A stretch of 64,000 bases of DNA from Pseudonocardia autotrophica (GTDB lineage: Bacteria; Actinomycetota; Actinomycetes; Mycobacteriales; Pseudonocardiaceae), in contig NZ_JNYD01000004.1 of NCBI RefSeq assembly GCF_000717175.1, positions 372,001-436,000 of the forward strand. Reading direction: 5' to 3'. A program made the position numbers and the translations under genes. Position 1 is the first letter of the stretch; every line of letters begins with the position of its first letter. The notes under the pieces are model-generated. The model made no database searches and was not told where the DNA came from. It worked only from the letters and a program-made list of their open reading frames with translations. Positions 42,145 to 51,700 of the stretch are shown here, piece by piece.

Positions 42145-43608
42145 GTGAGCACAGCGCGCCTGCGTGCCCTCCGCGCGTTGCCCCGCCGTGCCCGGGCGCA
42201 GTTCCGCCGGCTGCGGGAGCTGCCGGTGCAGATGCGGGAGCTCGACCGGCACCTGTCGGCGATCGACACCGAGCTGCACCACACCCGCGAGGAGCTGGGC
42301 GCGGTCCGTGCCCGGCTCGACGACGTCGGGTCGACGGTCGACGGGGTGCCGGACCGCTACTCGGAGCTCCGCGACTCGATCCACCTCGTCGCCCGTCGCG
42401 CGACCCTGCACCGCACCCCGATCCGGGTGCTGTTCCTCGCGCACGTGCTCGGCTCCTGGGACGCCTCCCAGTCGCTGGTCGAGGCGATGCAGGACAGCGC
42501 GGACTTCGAGCCGGTCGTCGCGTCGATCCCGCGCCGCTTCCGCGGGTCCGGGGGCCTGTACGGCGAGGAGGACGTGCACGAGGGCCTGACCCGCCGCGGG
42601 GTGCCCCACCTCCGGTTGGCGGCCGACGGCGAGCAGGACCTCCTGCAGCTGGTCAAGGCCATCGAGCCGGACGTCATCTTCCGGCAGTCGCAGTGGGACG
42701 CGGACGTGCCGGACGAGTTCGCGACCGAGCGGCTCGGCTTCGCCCGGACCTGTCTGGTCCCGTACGAGACGATGAACATCGTCCGCAACGTCCCGGACCC
42801 GCGCACCCCCAACACCGCCGTCGACGCCCCGTTCCACCGCGCCGCCTGGCTCGTCTTCTGCGCCAACGAGCTGATGCGCGAGATCGCCGTCCGGGACGGT
42901 GCGCGGGCGGGCACGCAGTTCCGGGTCGTCGGGCACCCCAAGGCCGACCGGCTGCGTGCCGCCGCGCCGCGGTGGCCGTTGTCCGGCGACCGGCCGGGAC
43001 GGCCGGGGCGCGTGGTCTGGTCGGCGCACCACACGATCGCCCGCGGCTGGACGGACTTCGGCGCCTTCCACCTGATGCGGGCGGAGATGCTGGACTGGGC
43101 CGCGCGCAGCCCCGACACCGAGTTCGTGTTCATGCCGCACCCGGCCCTGCTCCCGTTCCCGGACGCGGCGGAGTCCCCGATCTCGCGGGAGGAGTTCGAC
43201 GACTGGATGCGTCGGTGGGCGGACCTGCCCAACACCGCCGTGCTGTCGGAGGCGGAGTACGGGCCGACCCTGGCCGCGTCGGACCTCATGATCACGGACG
43301 GGCTGTCGATGCTGGTCGAGTACCAGCTGTTCGGGAAGCCGCTGGTGTTCGTGGAGCGCGAGGGTCACCGCCCGTTCAACGAGATCGGCCGGCGGGTCGT
43401 GCGCGGGGTGCACACCGTGGGCGCGGTCGACGAGGCGCGGCGGCTGGCGGACAAGTTCCTCTCCGGGCACCCCGATCCGCTCGCCGACGCGCAGCGGCGC
43501 ACCGTCGACGAGCTCTTCGGCGCGGGCAACTCGGCACAGCGGGTCCTCGCCGTGCTCCGCGAGGAGATCGCCAGGGAGGCGGCCGGTACCCGGTCGTCGG
43601 CCTCCTGA
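42145..43608 (+). CDS. CDP-glycerol glycerophosphotransferase-like (TagF/TagB family) protein
   Basis: A 487-residue protein. An Arg/Glu-rich coiled-coil-like N terminus (about 10-75) is followed by a GT-B-like part. Segments matching the Glyphos_transf family are WSAHHTIARGWTDFGAFH, FVFMPHPALLPF, and ASDLMITDGLSMLVEYQLFGKPLVFVE, quoted in part; the aspartate and serine of TDGLS correspond to the TDYSS motif of TagF. Such enzymes polymerise polyol phosphates, so a teichoic-acid-like or phosphoglycerol decoration is possible. No clear ribosome site precedes GTG 42145. It is placed between glf and glfT2, 58 nt before glfT2. Confidence 0.78.
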   Translation: MSTARLRALRALPRRARAQFRRLRELPVQMRELDRHLSAIDTELHHTREELGAVRARLDDVGSTVDGVPDRYSELRDSIHLVARRATLHRTPIRVLFLAHVLGSWDASQSLVEAMQDSADFEPVVASIPRRFRGSGGLYGEEDVHEGLTRRGVPHLRLAADGEQDLLQLVKAIEPDVIFRQSQWDADVPDEFATERLGFARTCLVPYETMNIVRNVPDPRTPNTAVDAPFHRAAWLVFCANELMREIAVRDGARAGTQFRVVGHPKADRLRAAAPRWPLSGDRPGRPGRVVWSAHHTIARGWTDFGAFHLMRAEMLDWAARSPDTEFVFMPHPALLPFPDAAESPISREEFDDWMRRWADLPNTAVLSEAEYGPTLAASDLMITDGLSMLVEYQLFGKPLVFVEREGHRPFNEIGRRVVRGVHTVGAVDEARRLADKFLSGHPDPLADAQRRTVDELFGAGNSAQRVLAVLREEIAREAAGTRSSAS

Positions 43609-43666
43609 CGCGGCGTGGCTACCCTCGGCCGTTGCCCCTGACCGGTAGCGAGACACCGAGGACCGA

Positions 43667-45667
43667 GTGACGACGACCGTGCCCACGACCACCTCGGCTG
43701 AGAAGCCCGCCTCCGTGCCCACGCACGGGGGGACCGCCGACACGCTGCTGCAGCGGATCATCCTCCCCCGCCCGGCCGACCCGCTGGCGGTGCGCGCGCT
43801 CTACGTCGACGAGCGGACCGGCACCACGCTGGCGCCGACCGAGCCGACGCCGGGGTCGCAGGAGAAGCCGATGACGCTCACCGTCTCGGCGAGCACCGGG
43901 CGGGCGCTGCGCGTCACCTCGCGGACCTCGGCCGTGCTGCCGGCACAGAGCGAGGTGTCCTTCGGGGCCTACTTCAACGGCTTCGCCGCAGGTTACTGGC
44001 GCGCCTGGTCGACGCTCACCGACATCCGGCTGAGGCTCGCGCTCGAGGGGTCGGGCCGGGTCGACGTCTACCGGTCGAAGGCGGACGGCTCGCACATCTA
44101 CGTCACCGGGCAGCGGGTCGAGGGCCGGCAGGAGCTGGACCTCCCGCTGGACCTGCGCCCGTTCGAGGACGGCGGCTGGTACTGGTTCGACCTCACCACG
44201 GACGACGGCGAGCTCGTCCTGCACGAGGGCGGCTGGCACGCGCCCACCGCCGCCCCCGGTCGCGCGGCCGTCACCATCGGCATGCCGACCTTCAACCGGC
44301 CCGCGGACTGCGTCGCGACCCTGACCGCGATCGGCGAGGACCCGGCCGTGCTGGCGGCCGTGACCGCGGTGATCCTGCCGGACCAGGGCACGCAGAAGGT
44401 TCGCGAGCAGGCCGGCTACGAGCAGGCCGCGGCGGTCCTGGGCGACCGGCTGCGGATCGTCGACCAGCCCAACCTCGGTGGCTCCGGTGGCTACGCGCGG
44501 GTGATGTACGAGGCGCTCGGGTCCACCGACTGCGAGCAGATCCTCTTCATGGACGACGACATCCTGCTCGAGCCGGACTCGATCCTGCGGGCCGTCGCGT
44601 TCTCCCGGTTCTCCCGCGAGCCGATGCTGGTCGGCGGGCAGATGCTCTCCCTGCAGGCCCGCTCGCAGCTGTCGACCATGGGCGAGGTCGTCGACCGCAA
44701 CCAGTTCATGTGGCGGGTCGCGCCGGACACCCACCCGCACCACGACCTGGCCGAGCAGACCCTGCGGCAGACGCCGTGGCTGCACCGCCGCGTCGACGTC
44801 GACTACAACGCCTGGTGGATGTGCCTGATCCCGCGCGCCGTCGCCGAGGACCTGGGCCTGCCGCTGCCGCTGTTCATCAAGTGGGACGACGCCGAGTACG
44901 GCCTGCGCGCCCGCGGCCGCGGCTACCGCACGGCGACCGTCCCCGGGATCGCCATCTGGCACATGTCGTTCATCGAGAAGGACGACAGCTCGGACTGGCA
45001 GGCGTACTTCCACTACCGCAACCGGTACGTCGCGGCGGCGCTGCACGGGCCGGACTCGCCGAAGGCGCTGCTGCAGGAGTCGTTCAAGCGCACCCTGCGG
45101 CACCTGATGCTCATGGAGTACTCGGCCGTCGCGCTGCAGATCAAGGGCCTCAAGGACTTCCTCGCGGGCCCCGAGGCGCTGTTCGCGAAGCTCCCGGTGG
45201 TGCTCGGCGAGATCCGGGCCGAGCGCGCGGAGTACGACGACGGCCGCCCGCTGCAGTCCGCGACCGAGGTGCCCCTGTCGACCCTCGACGCCCTGGGCGC
45301 CCAGCTGTTCCCGGAGCCCCCGGTCGGCAAGGTGAAGGTCGGCCTCGGCCTCGCGAAGGGCGTGCTGCGCAACCTCAGGACACCGAAGCCGGCGCACGCC
45401 GAGGTGCCGCAGCGCAACGTGCCGTGGAAGCAGGCCCAGTGGTTCGTGCTGGCCGGGCTCGACTCCGCCACGGTGTCCACGCCGGACGGGCGCGGGGTCA
45501 CCTTCCGCCGCCGCGACCCGGAGATGTTCAAGCGGATGGTGAAGGAGTCCTTCGAGCTCCACCGCGAGGTCGCCCGGCAGTGGCCGCTGCTGCGCACCCG
45601 CTACACCGACGCGCTCGCCTGGCTGACCAGCCGGCAGGCGTGGTCGGAGGAGATCTTCGACCGCTGA
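43667..45667 (+). CDS. glfT2: Galactofuranosyltransferase GlfT2
   Basis: A 666-residue bifunctional enzyme that elongates galactan with alternating beta-(1-5) and beta-(1-6) galactofuranose. Layout follows the mycobacterial protein: an N-terminal beta-sandwich (about 25-200), a GT-A domain beginning TIGMPTFNRP, the metal triad Asp296-Asp298 in FMDDDILLEP, IKWDDAEYGLRARG, and the catalytic WHMSF His region, then a helical C terminus needed for tetramer assembly. GAGGACCGA before GTG 43667 supports the start. It ends 3 nt from the convergent globin gene. Confidence 0.93.
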   Translation: MTTTVPTTTSAEKPASVPTHGGTADTLLQRIILPRPADPLAVRALYVDERTGTTLAPTEPTPGSQEKPMTLTVSASTGRALRVTSRTSAVLPAQSEVSFGAYFNGFAAGYWRAWSTLTDIRLRLALEGSGRVDVYRSKADGSHIYVTGQRVEGRQELDLPLDLRPFEDGGWYWFDLTTDDGELVLHEGGWHAPTAAPGRAAVTIGMPTFNRPADCVATLTAIGEDPAVLAAVTAVILPDQGTQKVREQAGYEQAAAVLGDRLRIVDQPNLGGSGGYARVMYEALGSTDCEQILFMDDDILLEPDSILRAVAFSRFSREPMLVGGQMLSLQARSQLSTMGEVVDRNQFMWRVAPDTHPHHDLAEQTLRQTPWLHRRVDVDYNAWWMCLIPRAVAEDLGLPLPLFIKWDDAEYGLRARGRGYRTATVPGIAIWHMSFIEKDDSSDWQAYFHYRNRYVAAALHGPDSPKALLQESFKRTLRHLMLMEYSAVALQIKGLKDFLAGPEALFAKLPVVLGEIRAERAEYDDGRPLQSATEVPLSTLDALGAQLFPEPPVGKVKVGLGLAKGVLRNLRTPKPAHAEVPQRNVPWKQAQWFVLAGLDSATVSTPDGRGVTFRRRDPEMFKRMVKESFELHREVARQWPLLRTRYTDALAWLTSRQAWSEEIFDR

Positions 45668-45670
45668 GCC

Positions 45671-46321
45671 TCAGGACCGAGAACCGGTCTCCGAGGGCGC
45701 GGGACGCGCGATCGCGTCGCGCAGCGGGCCGACCGCGACCGCGAGCTGGGCCAGCGCACCCTTCGGCACGCCGTGCTCCGCCAGGACGCCGAGCAGGGTC
45801 TCGACGGCGGCGTCGTAGACCGCCGGCGTGATGGCGCGGCCGTGCGAGTTCGTCACGGGCAGGTGCGCGTCCTGCAGTCGCCGCAGGGTGCCCTCGGTGA
45901 GGCCCTCGCCGGTGAGCATGGTCAGGGCACGGGCGAAGTGCTGCTGGAGCCGGGCCATGTCCGTGCCGACGAAGTAGTCGGCGATCTCCGGCACGGCGGC
46001 CGCGCGGGCGTAGAAGGTCGCCACCACCGAGGGCCACACCTGGTCGCCGTGCACCGAGTAGTGCACCAGCCAGTCCCGGAGCGGGAGGTCGCCGACCATC
46101 GGGGGCGGTGTCAGGAGACGGCGGTTCGGGTGCCGGTAGGGGATCGGCTCGGCGGACGAGCGCGGGATCGGGACCGCGGCGGGCCGGACCTCCGGTGGGG
46201 CCGCCGGATCCGCGGCGCGGGACCGGCCGACCTCCCGGCGGTCCCTCAGGAACAGGGCGGCGCCGGCCGCGAGCGCGACCACCGCCAGGAGAACGAGGAC
46301 CAGGACGGCCCAGAACGGCAT
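45671..46321 (-). CDS. Membrane-anchored truncated haemoglobin (group I-like)
   Basis: A 216-residue protein. One N-terminal helix (about 3-25) anchors it, then a Pro/Arg-rich linker (about 30-75). A truncated-globin-like domain follows (about 85-205). Family features are FYARAAAVPEIADYFVGTDM with the B10-type tyrosine (Tyr104), LQQHFARALTML, the proximal histidine candidate His153 in DAHLPV, and the terminal VAVGPLRDAI. The fused membrane anchor is unusual for trHbI. It may handle O2, NO or redox near the envelope. The gene starts 138 nt downstream of the second GlfT2-like gene, on the same strand. Confidence 0.72.
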   Translation of the reverse strand: MPFWAVLVLVLLAVVALAAGAALFLRDRREVGRSRAADPAAPPEVRPAAVPIPRSSAEPIPYRHPNRRLLTPPPMVGDLPLRDWLVHYSVHGDQVWPSVVATFYARAAAVPEIADYFVGTDMARLQQHFARALTMLTGEGLTEGTLRRLQDAHLPVTNSHGRAITPAVYDAAVETLLGVLAEHGVPKGALAQLAVAVGPLRDAIARPAPSETGSRS

Positions 46322-46347
46322 CGAACACTCCGGCGTACGAACGTGAC

Positions 46348-46370
46348 ACGACCTCGGGTACCGAGGTCGT
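46348..46370. terminator. Perfect 10-bp hairpin upstream of the globin gene
   Basis: ACGACCTCGG (46348-46357) and CCGAGGTCGT (46361-46370) pair around a 3-nt loop. It could terminate the GlfT2-like transcript or be an operator for the globin gene 27 nt away. The neighbouring 46420-46460 stretch is unusually AT-rich. Confidence 0.5.
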
Positions 46371-46459
46371 CGGGCCGGACGGACTCGGCCCCTCCTCCGA
46401 TTGTCACCCGGACGAGTGGTTCTCAGGGGTAGGAAATGTCACGTTCTATGTCGCCTGTG

Positions 46460-48397
46460 TTACGTGTTGCCGCCCTCACGGGCCTCGTCGGTGAGCCCGT
46501 ACAGCCGGGTCCAGTTCTCCCGGCTCGTCAGCTCCGGCACCGCGGCGCGGTAGCGCTCGGCCACCGCCGGGCCCTCGGTGTGCAGCCGGCGCATCGCCTG
46601 CAGGCCGCGGCGGGCCAGCGCGATCAGCTTGGCCTTGTCCCGCTGCCGGATGCGGACGCCCTGCTCGCCCATGTCCGTGACGACGGCCCGCTCGAACAGC
46701 CCGACGTGCCACCAGTGCGCGTCCCCGGCGGGGATGAAGCCCATCGGGTAGGGCGCCTTGCCGAGCAGCTGGTAGACGGCCCGCTTGACCCAGGTCAGGC
46801 TCTCGTTGCTCGGCTCGCCGCCGGCGCGCTGCACGGTGAGGGCCCGGAAGTCCTCGGGCAGGTCGGTGAGCTTGTGGACCGTCGTCTCGGGGTAGTCGGC
46901 GCGGACCCGGCGGATCCGCGCCGCGGACCCGGCCGAACCGTCCCGCAGGATCTCCGGGCCCTCGAGGAAGTCCTCCACGGCCTGCAGCAGCGTGGCCGAC
47001 AGCCCGTAGTGCATGCCGATCAGGTACACCGACAAGAGGTGCCGGACCCGGGCGACGATCGTCTTCGTGGAGAAGCCGGTGTGCAGCGCCGCCATGATCA
47101 ACCCGTTGCGCAGGTTGAAGTAGCGGTGCCACTCGTCCCAGTCCTTCCACCCGAAGTCGCCGTGCCACACGCCGGCGCCGGGGAGGGAGACCGTGGGGAA
47201 GCCGGCCGCGCGGGCGCGGTAGCCGAACTCGACGTCGTCCCACTGGAAGAAGATCGGCAGCGGGTAGCCGATCCGGCGGACGATCTCGGCCGGGATCAGG
47301 CAGGACCACCAGCCGTTGTACTCGGTGTCGGTGCGCCGCTCCTGGTTGATGGGGAGCAGGCGCTCGTCGAGCCCGAGCAGGTAGGCCTCGCGCAGGGAGC
47401 CCGGCGTCGGCAGGCCGTTGATCAGGTTCTCGGGGTCGGCCCGCTCGCCGGAGATGTGCAGGTGCGCCGGGTGGAGCAGGTTCAGCATCTGCCCGCCGAC
47501 GATCGTCGGCTGCGGGGTGCAGGCCGCGAACGACGTGAGCCGGATCAGGATCTCGGGCTCGAGCATCACGTCGTCGTCCATGAACAGGACGTCGCGGTGC
47601 TCCTCCGGCGCCCCGGCGGTGGCCTCGTACAGGCCGCGGGTGAACCCGCCCGCGCCGCCGAGGTTGGGCTGGCGCAGGTAGACGAGCCTGTCGCCCAGCG
47701 CCTTCGACACGGCGGCGAACCGGTCCCGCGACTCCAGCGGGTCGCTGCCCTGGTCCACCACCCGGACGACGCCGACCGCGGCGAGGGCCTCCGGGTCGTC
47801 CGCGAGGGCCTGCATCGTGTCGAGGCACTCCTCGACCCGGTTGTACGTACAGATCACGATGTCGGTCGGCGGCACCGACCGCGGGGCGACGACGCTCCAG
47901 CGCACCTCCGACACGGTGAGCTCACCGGTCTCGGTGGTGATCTCCAGCCACATGCCGCCGCCGTCGAGGAAACGGTCGATCGGGCCCGACAGCCGGATCT
48001 CCCGCGTCTCGGGACCGGCGGCGGTGCCGACGTCGACCGCGTCGACGATGCGGGAGACCTTGTTGGTGTCCGAGGCGAACAGCCGGACCCGGCCCTCGCC
48101 CGCGGCGACCGCCGTGACGTCCACCCGGTCGACGGCCGTCCAGCGCTGCCAGTAGGTGGCGTAGAGCCGGCCGAAGTAGGTGTTGGTGTGGACCCGGGTG
48201 CCCGGGGTGAGGCGGACCCGGCCGCGCTCGCGACGCGCCACGCCCTTCTCCACCACCGAGTAGAGGTCCTCGGGCGCCAGCGCGGAGGGGCCGAAGAAGA
48301 GCCCGCGCTGCACGGTCAGCCGCACCGGGCCGTCCGGGCGACGCTCCGGGGACGCCGGTGCGGCCAGGGGTTCGTCCGGCGTCTCTGTGCGAAGCAT
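46460..48397 (-). CDS. Second GlfT2-like galactofuranosyltransferase
   Basis: A 645-residue protein with the same three-part build as GlfT2. An N-terminal beta-sandwich includes VHTNTYFGRLYATYWQRWTAV, then comes a GT-A domain opening DIVICTYNRVEECL, a metal triad in FMDDDVMLEPEIL, FQWDDVEFGYRARAAG, and WHGDFGWKDW in place of the GlfT2 WHMSF. Both proteins also share PNLGG(S/A)GG and IVGGQML-type segments. It is not the short (about 300-residue) GlfT1. It may be a specialised galactofuranosyltransferase that starts the galactan or acts on another glycan. The start ATG 48397 is in ordinary context. Confidence 0.85.
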   Translation of the reverse strand: MLRTETPDEPLAAPASPERRPDGPVRLTVQRGLFFGPSALAPEDLYSVVEKGVARRERGRVRLTPGTRVHTNTYFGRLYATYWQRWTAVDRVDVTAVAAGEGRVRLFASDTNKVSRIVDAVDVGTAAGPETREIRLSGPIDRFLDGGGMWLEITTETGELTVSEVRWSVVAPRSVPPTDIVICTYNRVEECLDTMQALADDPEALAAVGVVRVVDQGSDPLESRDRFAAVSKALGDRLVYLRQPNLGGAGGFTRGLYEATAGAPEEHRDVLFMDDDVMLEPEILIRLTSFAACTPQPTIVGGQMLNLLHPAHLHISGERADPENLINGLPTPGSLREAYLLGLDERLLPINQERRTDTEYNGWWSCLIPAEIVRRIGYPLPIFFQWDDVEFGYRARAAGFPTVSLPGAGVWHGDFGWKDWDEWHRYFNLRNGLIMAALHTGFSTKTIVARVRHLLSVYLIGMHYGLSATLLQAVEDFLEGPEILRDGSAGSAARIRRVRADYPETTVHKLTDLPEDFRALTVQRAGGEPSNESLTWVKRAVYQLLGKAPYPMGFIPAGDAHWWHVGLFERAVVTDMGEQGVRIRQRDKAKLIALARRGLQAMRRLHTEGPAVAERYRAAVPELTSRENWTRLYGLTDEAREGGNT

Positions 48398-48506
48398 GGG
48401 TGCGGCTCAGTCCTCCGTGCGGGGGTCGGACCGGCGGGGCCGGGCCGAAGGGCGTCGGTCGCCCCATTGTGGGGTATGACGTGCGTCGCAGGCGGGCGGG
48501 CGCGCC

Positions 48507-51452
48507 TCAGCCGACGGGATCGAGGCCGGGGACACGGGTGCGGCCGGTGTGCGTCCAGCCACCGACCGTGTGCTCACTGACCTGCGGCGTCGCAGAGGCC
48601 AACGGCCGGACCGGCACCCAGCGGTAGACCTGGGCGGCGTCGCGGGTCGGGTCGCCGGCGAGGTAGGTCGCCATCCGCTGCTCGATCACGAGCGTGCGGG
48701 CTGCGGCGAACGGTCCCCCGTAGCTCGGCGCGTAGGTGATCCCGGCCGAGTCGTCGCGCTGCGGCGGGGCGACCCGCCACTGCGGGAGCACCGTGGTGCC
48801 CAGTGGGAGCGGGGCCGGGGTCAGGCACGGGAAGACGAAGGCGACGGGCCAGTCGAGGATCGCCTCGGTGCCGGCCGGGAGGACCTCGTCCATGGGCGTG
48901 AGCCGCGGGACCCGGGGCAGGGTCACCACGGCGGGGGTGTCGGCCGGCTCCCGGACGTCGACGGCGAGCCGGACCCGCGTCGCGCCGTCGGGGGCGAGCA
49001 GCCGGACGTCCTGCGGGACCTGGCCGTCGGGCTTCAGTGCGGCGCGCTCGAGCGGCTCGCCGTCGTCGCCCGCGAACTCGGCGGCGAGGGTGTCGCCGGG
49101 CCGCAGCGCACCCGCGACCGTCACGACGACGGGGAGCTCGCGCGACCGCTGGGTGGTGTCCAGGGCGAACCACGCCGTGTCGCCGGTTCCGAGCACGCGG
49201 ATCCCCGGCAGCTCGGTGCCGCCCGCGTCGACCGGTTCCGGTGGGAGCGCCGACGGTCCGGGCAGGGCGGGCAGCAGCCCCGCGGCCGGGTCGGTCTCGA
49301 CGGACAACCGCTCCTGCAGCCCGCACGGAGCGCCGCGGGCGGTCGACACGGCGTCGGACAGGAGCGTGTAGCTGTCGCGGTGCTGCCAGCCGGTGCGCGC
49401 GAACGACCCGACCTGCAGCAGGACCACCGCCGTCAGCAGCACGGTCGTGACGGCGGCCGGGCTCGGGAGCCACCGCGGCAGCCGCCCGGTGCCGCCGCCC
49501 GAGCGCCGCCAGGCGAGCACGAGCAGCGCCCCGGCGACCAGGACGAGCCCCGCCACCAGCCAGACGGGCGCGAGCTCGACGCCCGCGACGAACGGCGGGA
49601 GGGTGCTCCACGTCAGGCCCCACCAGTCGGAGACGAAGGGCCACACGTTCTGCGCGGCGAGCACCAGCGACCCGACGACGGCGAGCGCGCCGAGCCCGGC
49701 GAGCCACGGCGCCGTACGCCGGGCCAGGGCCCGGCGCCCGACGGCCACGATCCCGACCAGCAGCACCGCCGCCCCGATGCCGGCGAGGTCGCCGAAGTGC
49801 TGGGTCCACTTGGTCGGGGTGGCGGTCATCGACGCGAGCCCGAGCAGGAACACCACGGCGATCCGCCGCGTCGGGCCCGGCGGGAACCGGCGCCCCGCGG
49901 CCCACAGCGCCGCGACGGCCGCGAGGAGCGTGAGCAGCACCGGCGCGCGCTTGCCCAGCGAGCCCTGCATGTCGTCCTGCGTCAGCAGGAGGGCGTAGCG
50001 GTCGTACTCGTCGTACCAGGGCTGGCCTCCGCCGATCAGCGTCCGGACCCGGGTGGCCTCGAGCATCGCGGCGAGGCTCTGGTCGGACACCATGAGGAAC
50101 ACCGCGGCCGCCGGGCCCGCCAGCAGCACCAGCACGAGGGGGACCGGGCCGAGGCCGCTGCGGCGCAGCGTCCGCAGCACCGGTACCAGGCCTGCGACGA
50201 CGGGCGCGAAGGCCATCAGCCCGCCGGGCGTGACGGCCGTGGTCACGCCCGCGACGAGAAGGGCCAGGACCAGCGGGGTCACCCGGCGCAGCGTGATCGC
50301 GCGCTCCACGCCGACGAAGGCCAGCACCGTCCCGACGGCGACCCACGGCTCGGGGCGCAGGCCGAGCGTGTAGGGCAGCCACCAGGCGAGGAACGTGAGC
50401 GCGGAGAGCCAGGCGACGCCGCGGCCGGCCCGCGGCAGCAGCCGGGGCACCACGCAGCGGGACAGCAGACCCCACGTGACCAGCCCGAGCAGGATCGACG
50501 GCAGCCGCATCCAGACCGTCGACGCCGAGACCTGCGACCAGGCGTGGTAGAGGTCGTAGAACCAGCTGAAGGGCGCCTCGGGGGCGTTGAGCCAGCGGTA
50601 GACGTTGCCGACGAACCCGCTGCTGCCGCGGTCGCGGACGATCCCGGCGATGTAGCCGTCGTCGACGGTCACCGGCCCGGACACCCACCAGACCGCGAGC
50701 ACCGCGGTCACGGCGAGGTCGGGCAGCCGGGGCCGCCACCAGCGACGGGGCAGCACCCGGACCGCGCGGCGCCGCTCGCCGCGGGCCAGCACCACGACCA
50801 TCGCGACCAGCGCCAGGACACCGACGACGGCGATCGCGGCCTTGAGCGGGGTGATCGAGGTCTGGAAGCGGGTGTCGGCGGTGAGCTGCAGCCGCAGGCC
50901 GGAGGTGTCGGGGGCGTCGGTGAGGGCCGCGGCGACGGCGGGCCGCAGGTCGCCGGGGCGGGAGACGACCGGCGCGCCGTTGAGCAGCAGCGTCGTGGCC
51001 GTGGTGTCGCTGCGGAACTCGACGGTGCAGCCGCCCGCGGGCAGGGGCAGCGGATCGAGGTCGACGCCGGCCGTGGTCACGCGGAGCGATCCGGCGGCGA
51101 CCTCCATCCGCAGGCCGTCGAGCGGGGTCGCGCGGGGGTCCGGCGCGGCCGGGGTGGTCGCGAGGAGCGTGCCCTCGCCGAGCGCGCGGGCGGCGTCGCA
51201 CGTGGTCGTGGCCGTGAGCGAGACGGGCTGGTAGGGCATCAGCGGCAGCGCGGTGGGGACCGCGCCCGGCCCGCCCCAGTCGTAGCGGGCCTCGGGCTGC
51301 ACGACCGGCGCGAACGGGAAGGCGACCGCGCACGCCAGCACGACGAGCCCGAGCAGGGCGGCGAGGACCCCGGGCCGCCGCCGCGGCGGGGCGACGGGCA
51401 CCGGAGGGTCCTCCCGCGTCGCGTCGGGGGCGGGGCGCGCGGGGGAGACCAC
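48507..51452 (-). CDS. Emb-type arabinosyltransferase (first)
   Basis: A 981-residue GT-C arabinofuranosyltransferase using decaprenyl-phosphoryl arabinose. Layout: an N-terminal helix (about 28-48), an extracytoplasmic carbohydrate-binding-like domain (about 50-205), the membrane body with catalytic Asp264-Asp265 in VTVDDGYIAG, the TPTKWTQHFGDLAG loop, and a C-terminal lectin-like domain with RLTPMDEVLPAG and VFPCLTPAPLPLG. GTG 51452 is the first start that leaves a normal short cytoplasmic tail. I do not assign EmbA, B or C; alignment of the C-terminal domain would be needed. It is divergent from aftB. Confidence 0.88.
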   Translation of the reverse strand: MVSPARPAPDATREDPPVPVAPPRRRPGVLAALLGLVVLACAVAFPFAPVVQPEARYDWGGPGAVPTALPLMPYQPVSLTATTTCDAARALGEGTLLATTPAAPDPRATPLDGLRMEVAAGSLRVTTAGVDLDPLPLPAGGCTVEFRSDTTATTLLLNGAPVVSRPGDLRPAVAAALTDAPDTSGLRLQLTADTRFQTSITPLKAAIAVVGVLALVAMVVVLARGERRRAVRVLPRRWWRPRLPDLAVTAVLAVWWVSGPVTVDDGYIAGIVRDRGSSGFVGNVYRWLNAPEAPFSWFYDLYHAWSQVSASTVWMRLPSILLGLVTWGLLSRCVVPRLLPRAGRGVAWLSALTFLAWWLPYTLGLRPEPWVAVGTVLAFVGVERAITLRRVTPLVLALLVAGVTTAVTPGGLMAFAPVVAGLVPVLRTLRRSGLGPVPLVLVLLAGPAAAVFLMVSDQSLAAMLEATRVRTLIGGGQPWYDEYDRYALLLTQDDMQGSLGKRAPVLLTLLAAVAALWAAGRRFPPGPTRRIAVVFLLGLASMTATPTKWTQHFGDLAGIGAAVLLVGIVAVGRRALARRTAPWLAGLGALAVVGSLVLAAQNVWPFVSDWWGLTWSTLPPFVAGVELAPVWLVAGLVLVAGALLVLAWRRSGGGTGRLPRWLPSPAAVTTVLLTAVVLLQVGSFARTGWQHRDSYTLLSDAVSTARGAPCGLQERLSVETDPAAGLLPALPGPSALPPEPVDAGGTELPGIRVLGTGDTAWFALDTTQRSRELPVVVTVAGALRPGDTLAAEFAGDDGEPLERAALKPDGQVPQDVRLLAPDGATRVRLAVDVREPADTPAVVTLPRVPRLTPMDEVLPAGTEAILDWPVAFVFPCLTPAPLPLGTTVLPQWRVAPPQRDDSAGITYAPSYGGPFAAARTLVIEQRMATYLAGDPTRDAAQVYRWVPVRPLASATPQVSEHTVGGWTHTGRTRVPGLDPVG

Positions 51453-51700
51453 GCGGACACAGTGCCAGCCCGCTCGCGACACGCGGCGTCCCGGGGCGGC
51501 GGGTCGGCCGCGATTCGTGATCCATCCGCCAGAATGTCCCGGCCTGCCCCTGGGAAGGCTCGTCGAGGACACCGCACGCGAGTGATGAGGAGCAGGCAAT
51601 CGACACCGTCACGCCGGTCCACCACGCCCCGGTCGGGCTCCCGCCCGCCCGCACCGACCGCCGGCCCCGGCCCGGCCTCTGGAACACCGCCGTCCTGGTC

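Noticed and set aside
46440..46462. Similarity between CTGTGTTACGTGTTG here and CTGTGTAACACGTTG near 56684 as a shared operator
   Set aside because: About 11 of 15 matches without symmetry in common; too weak to claim without more copies.
46436..48580. 714-codon plus-strand open frame
   Set aside because: Antisense to the GlfT2-like gene, low-complexity Val/Gly/Asp/Arg composition, no domain.
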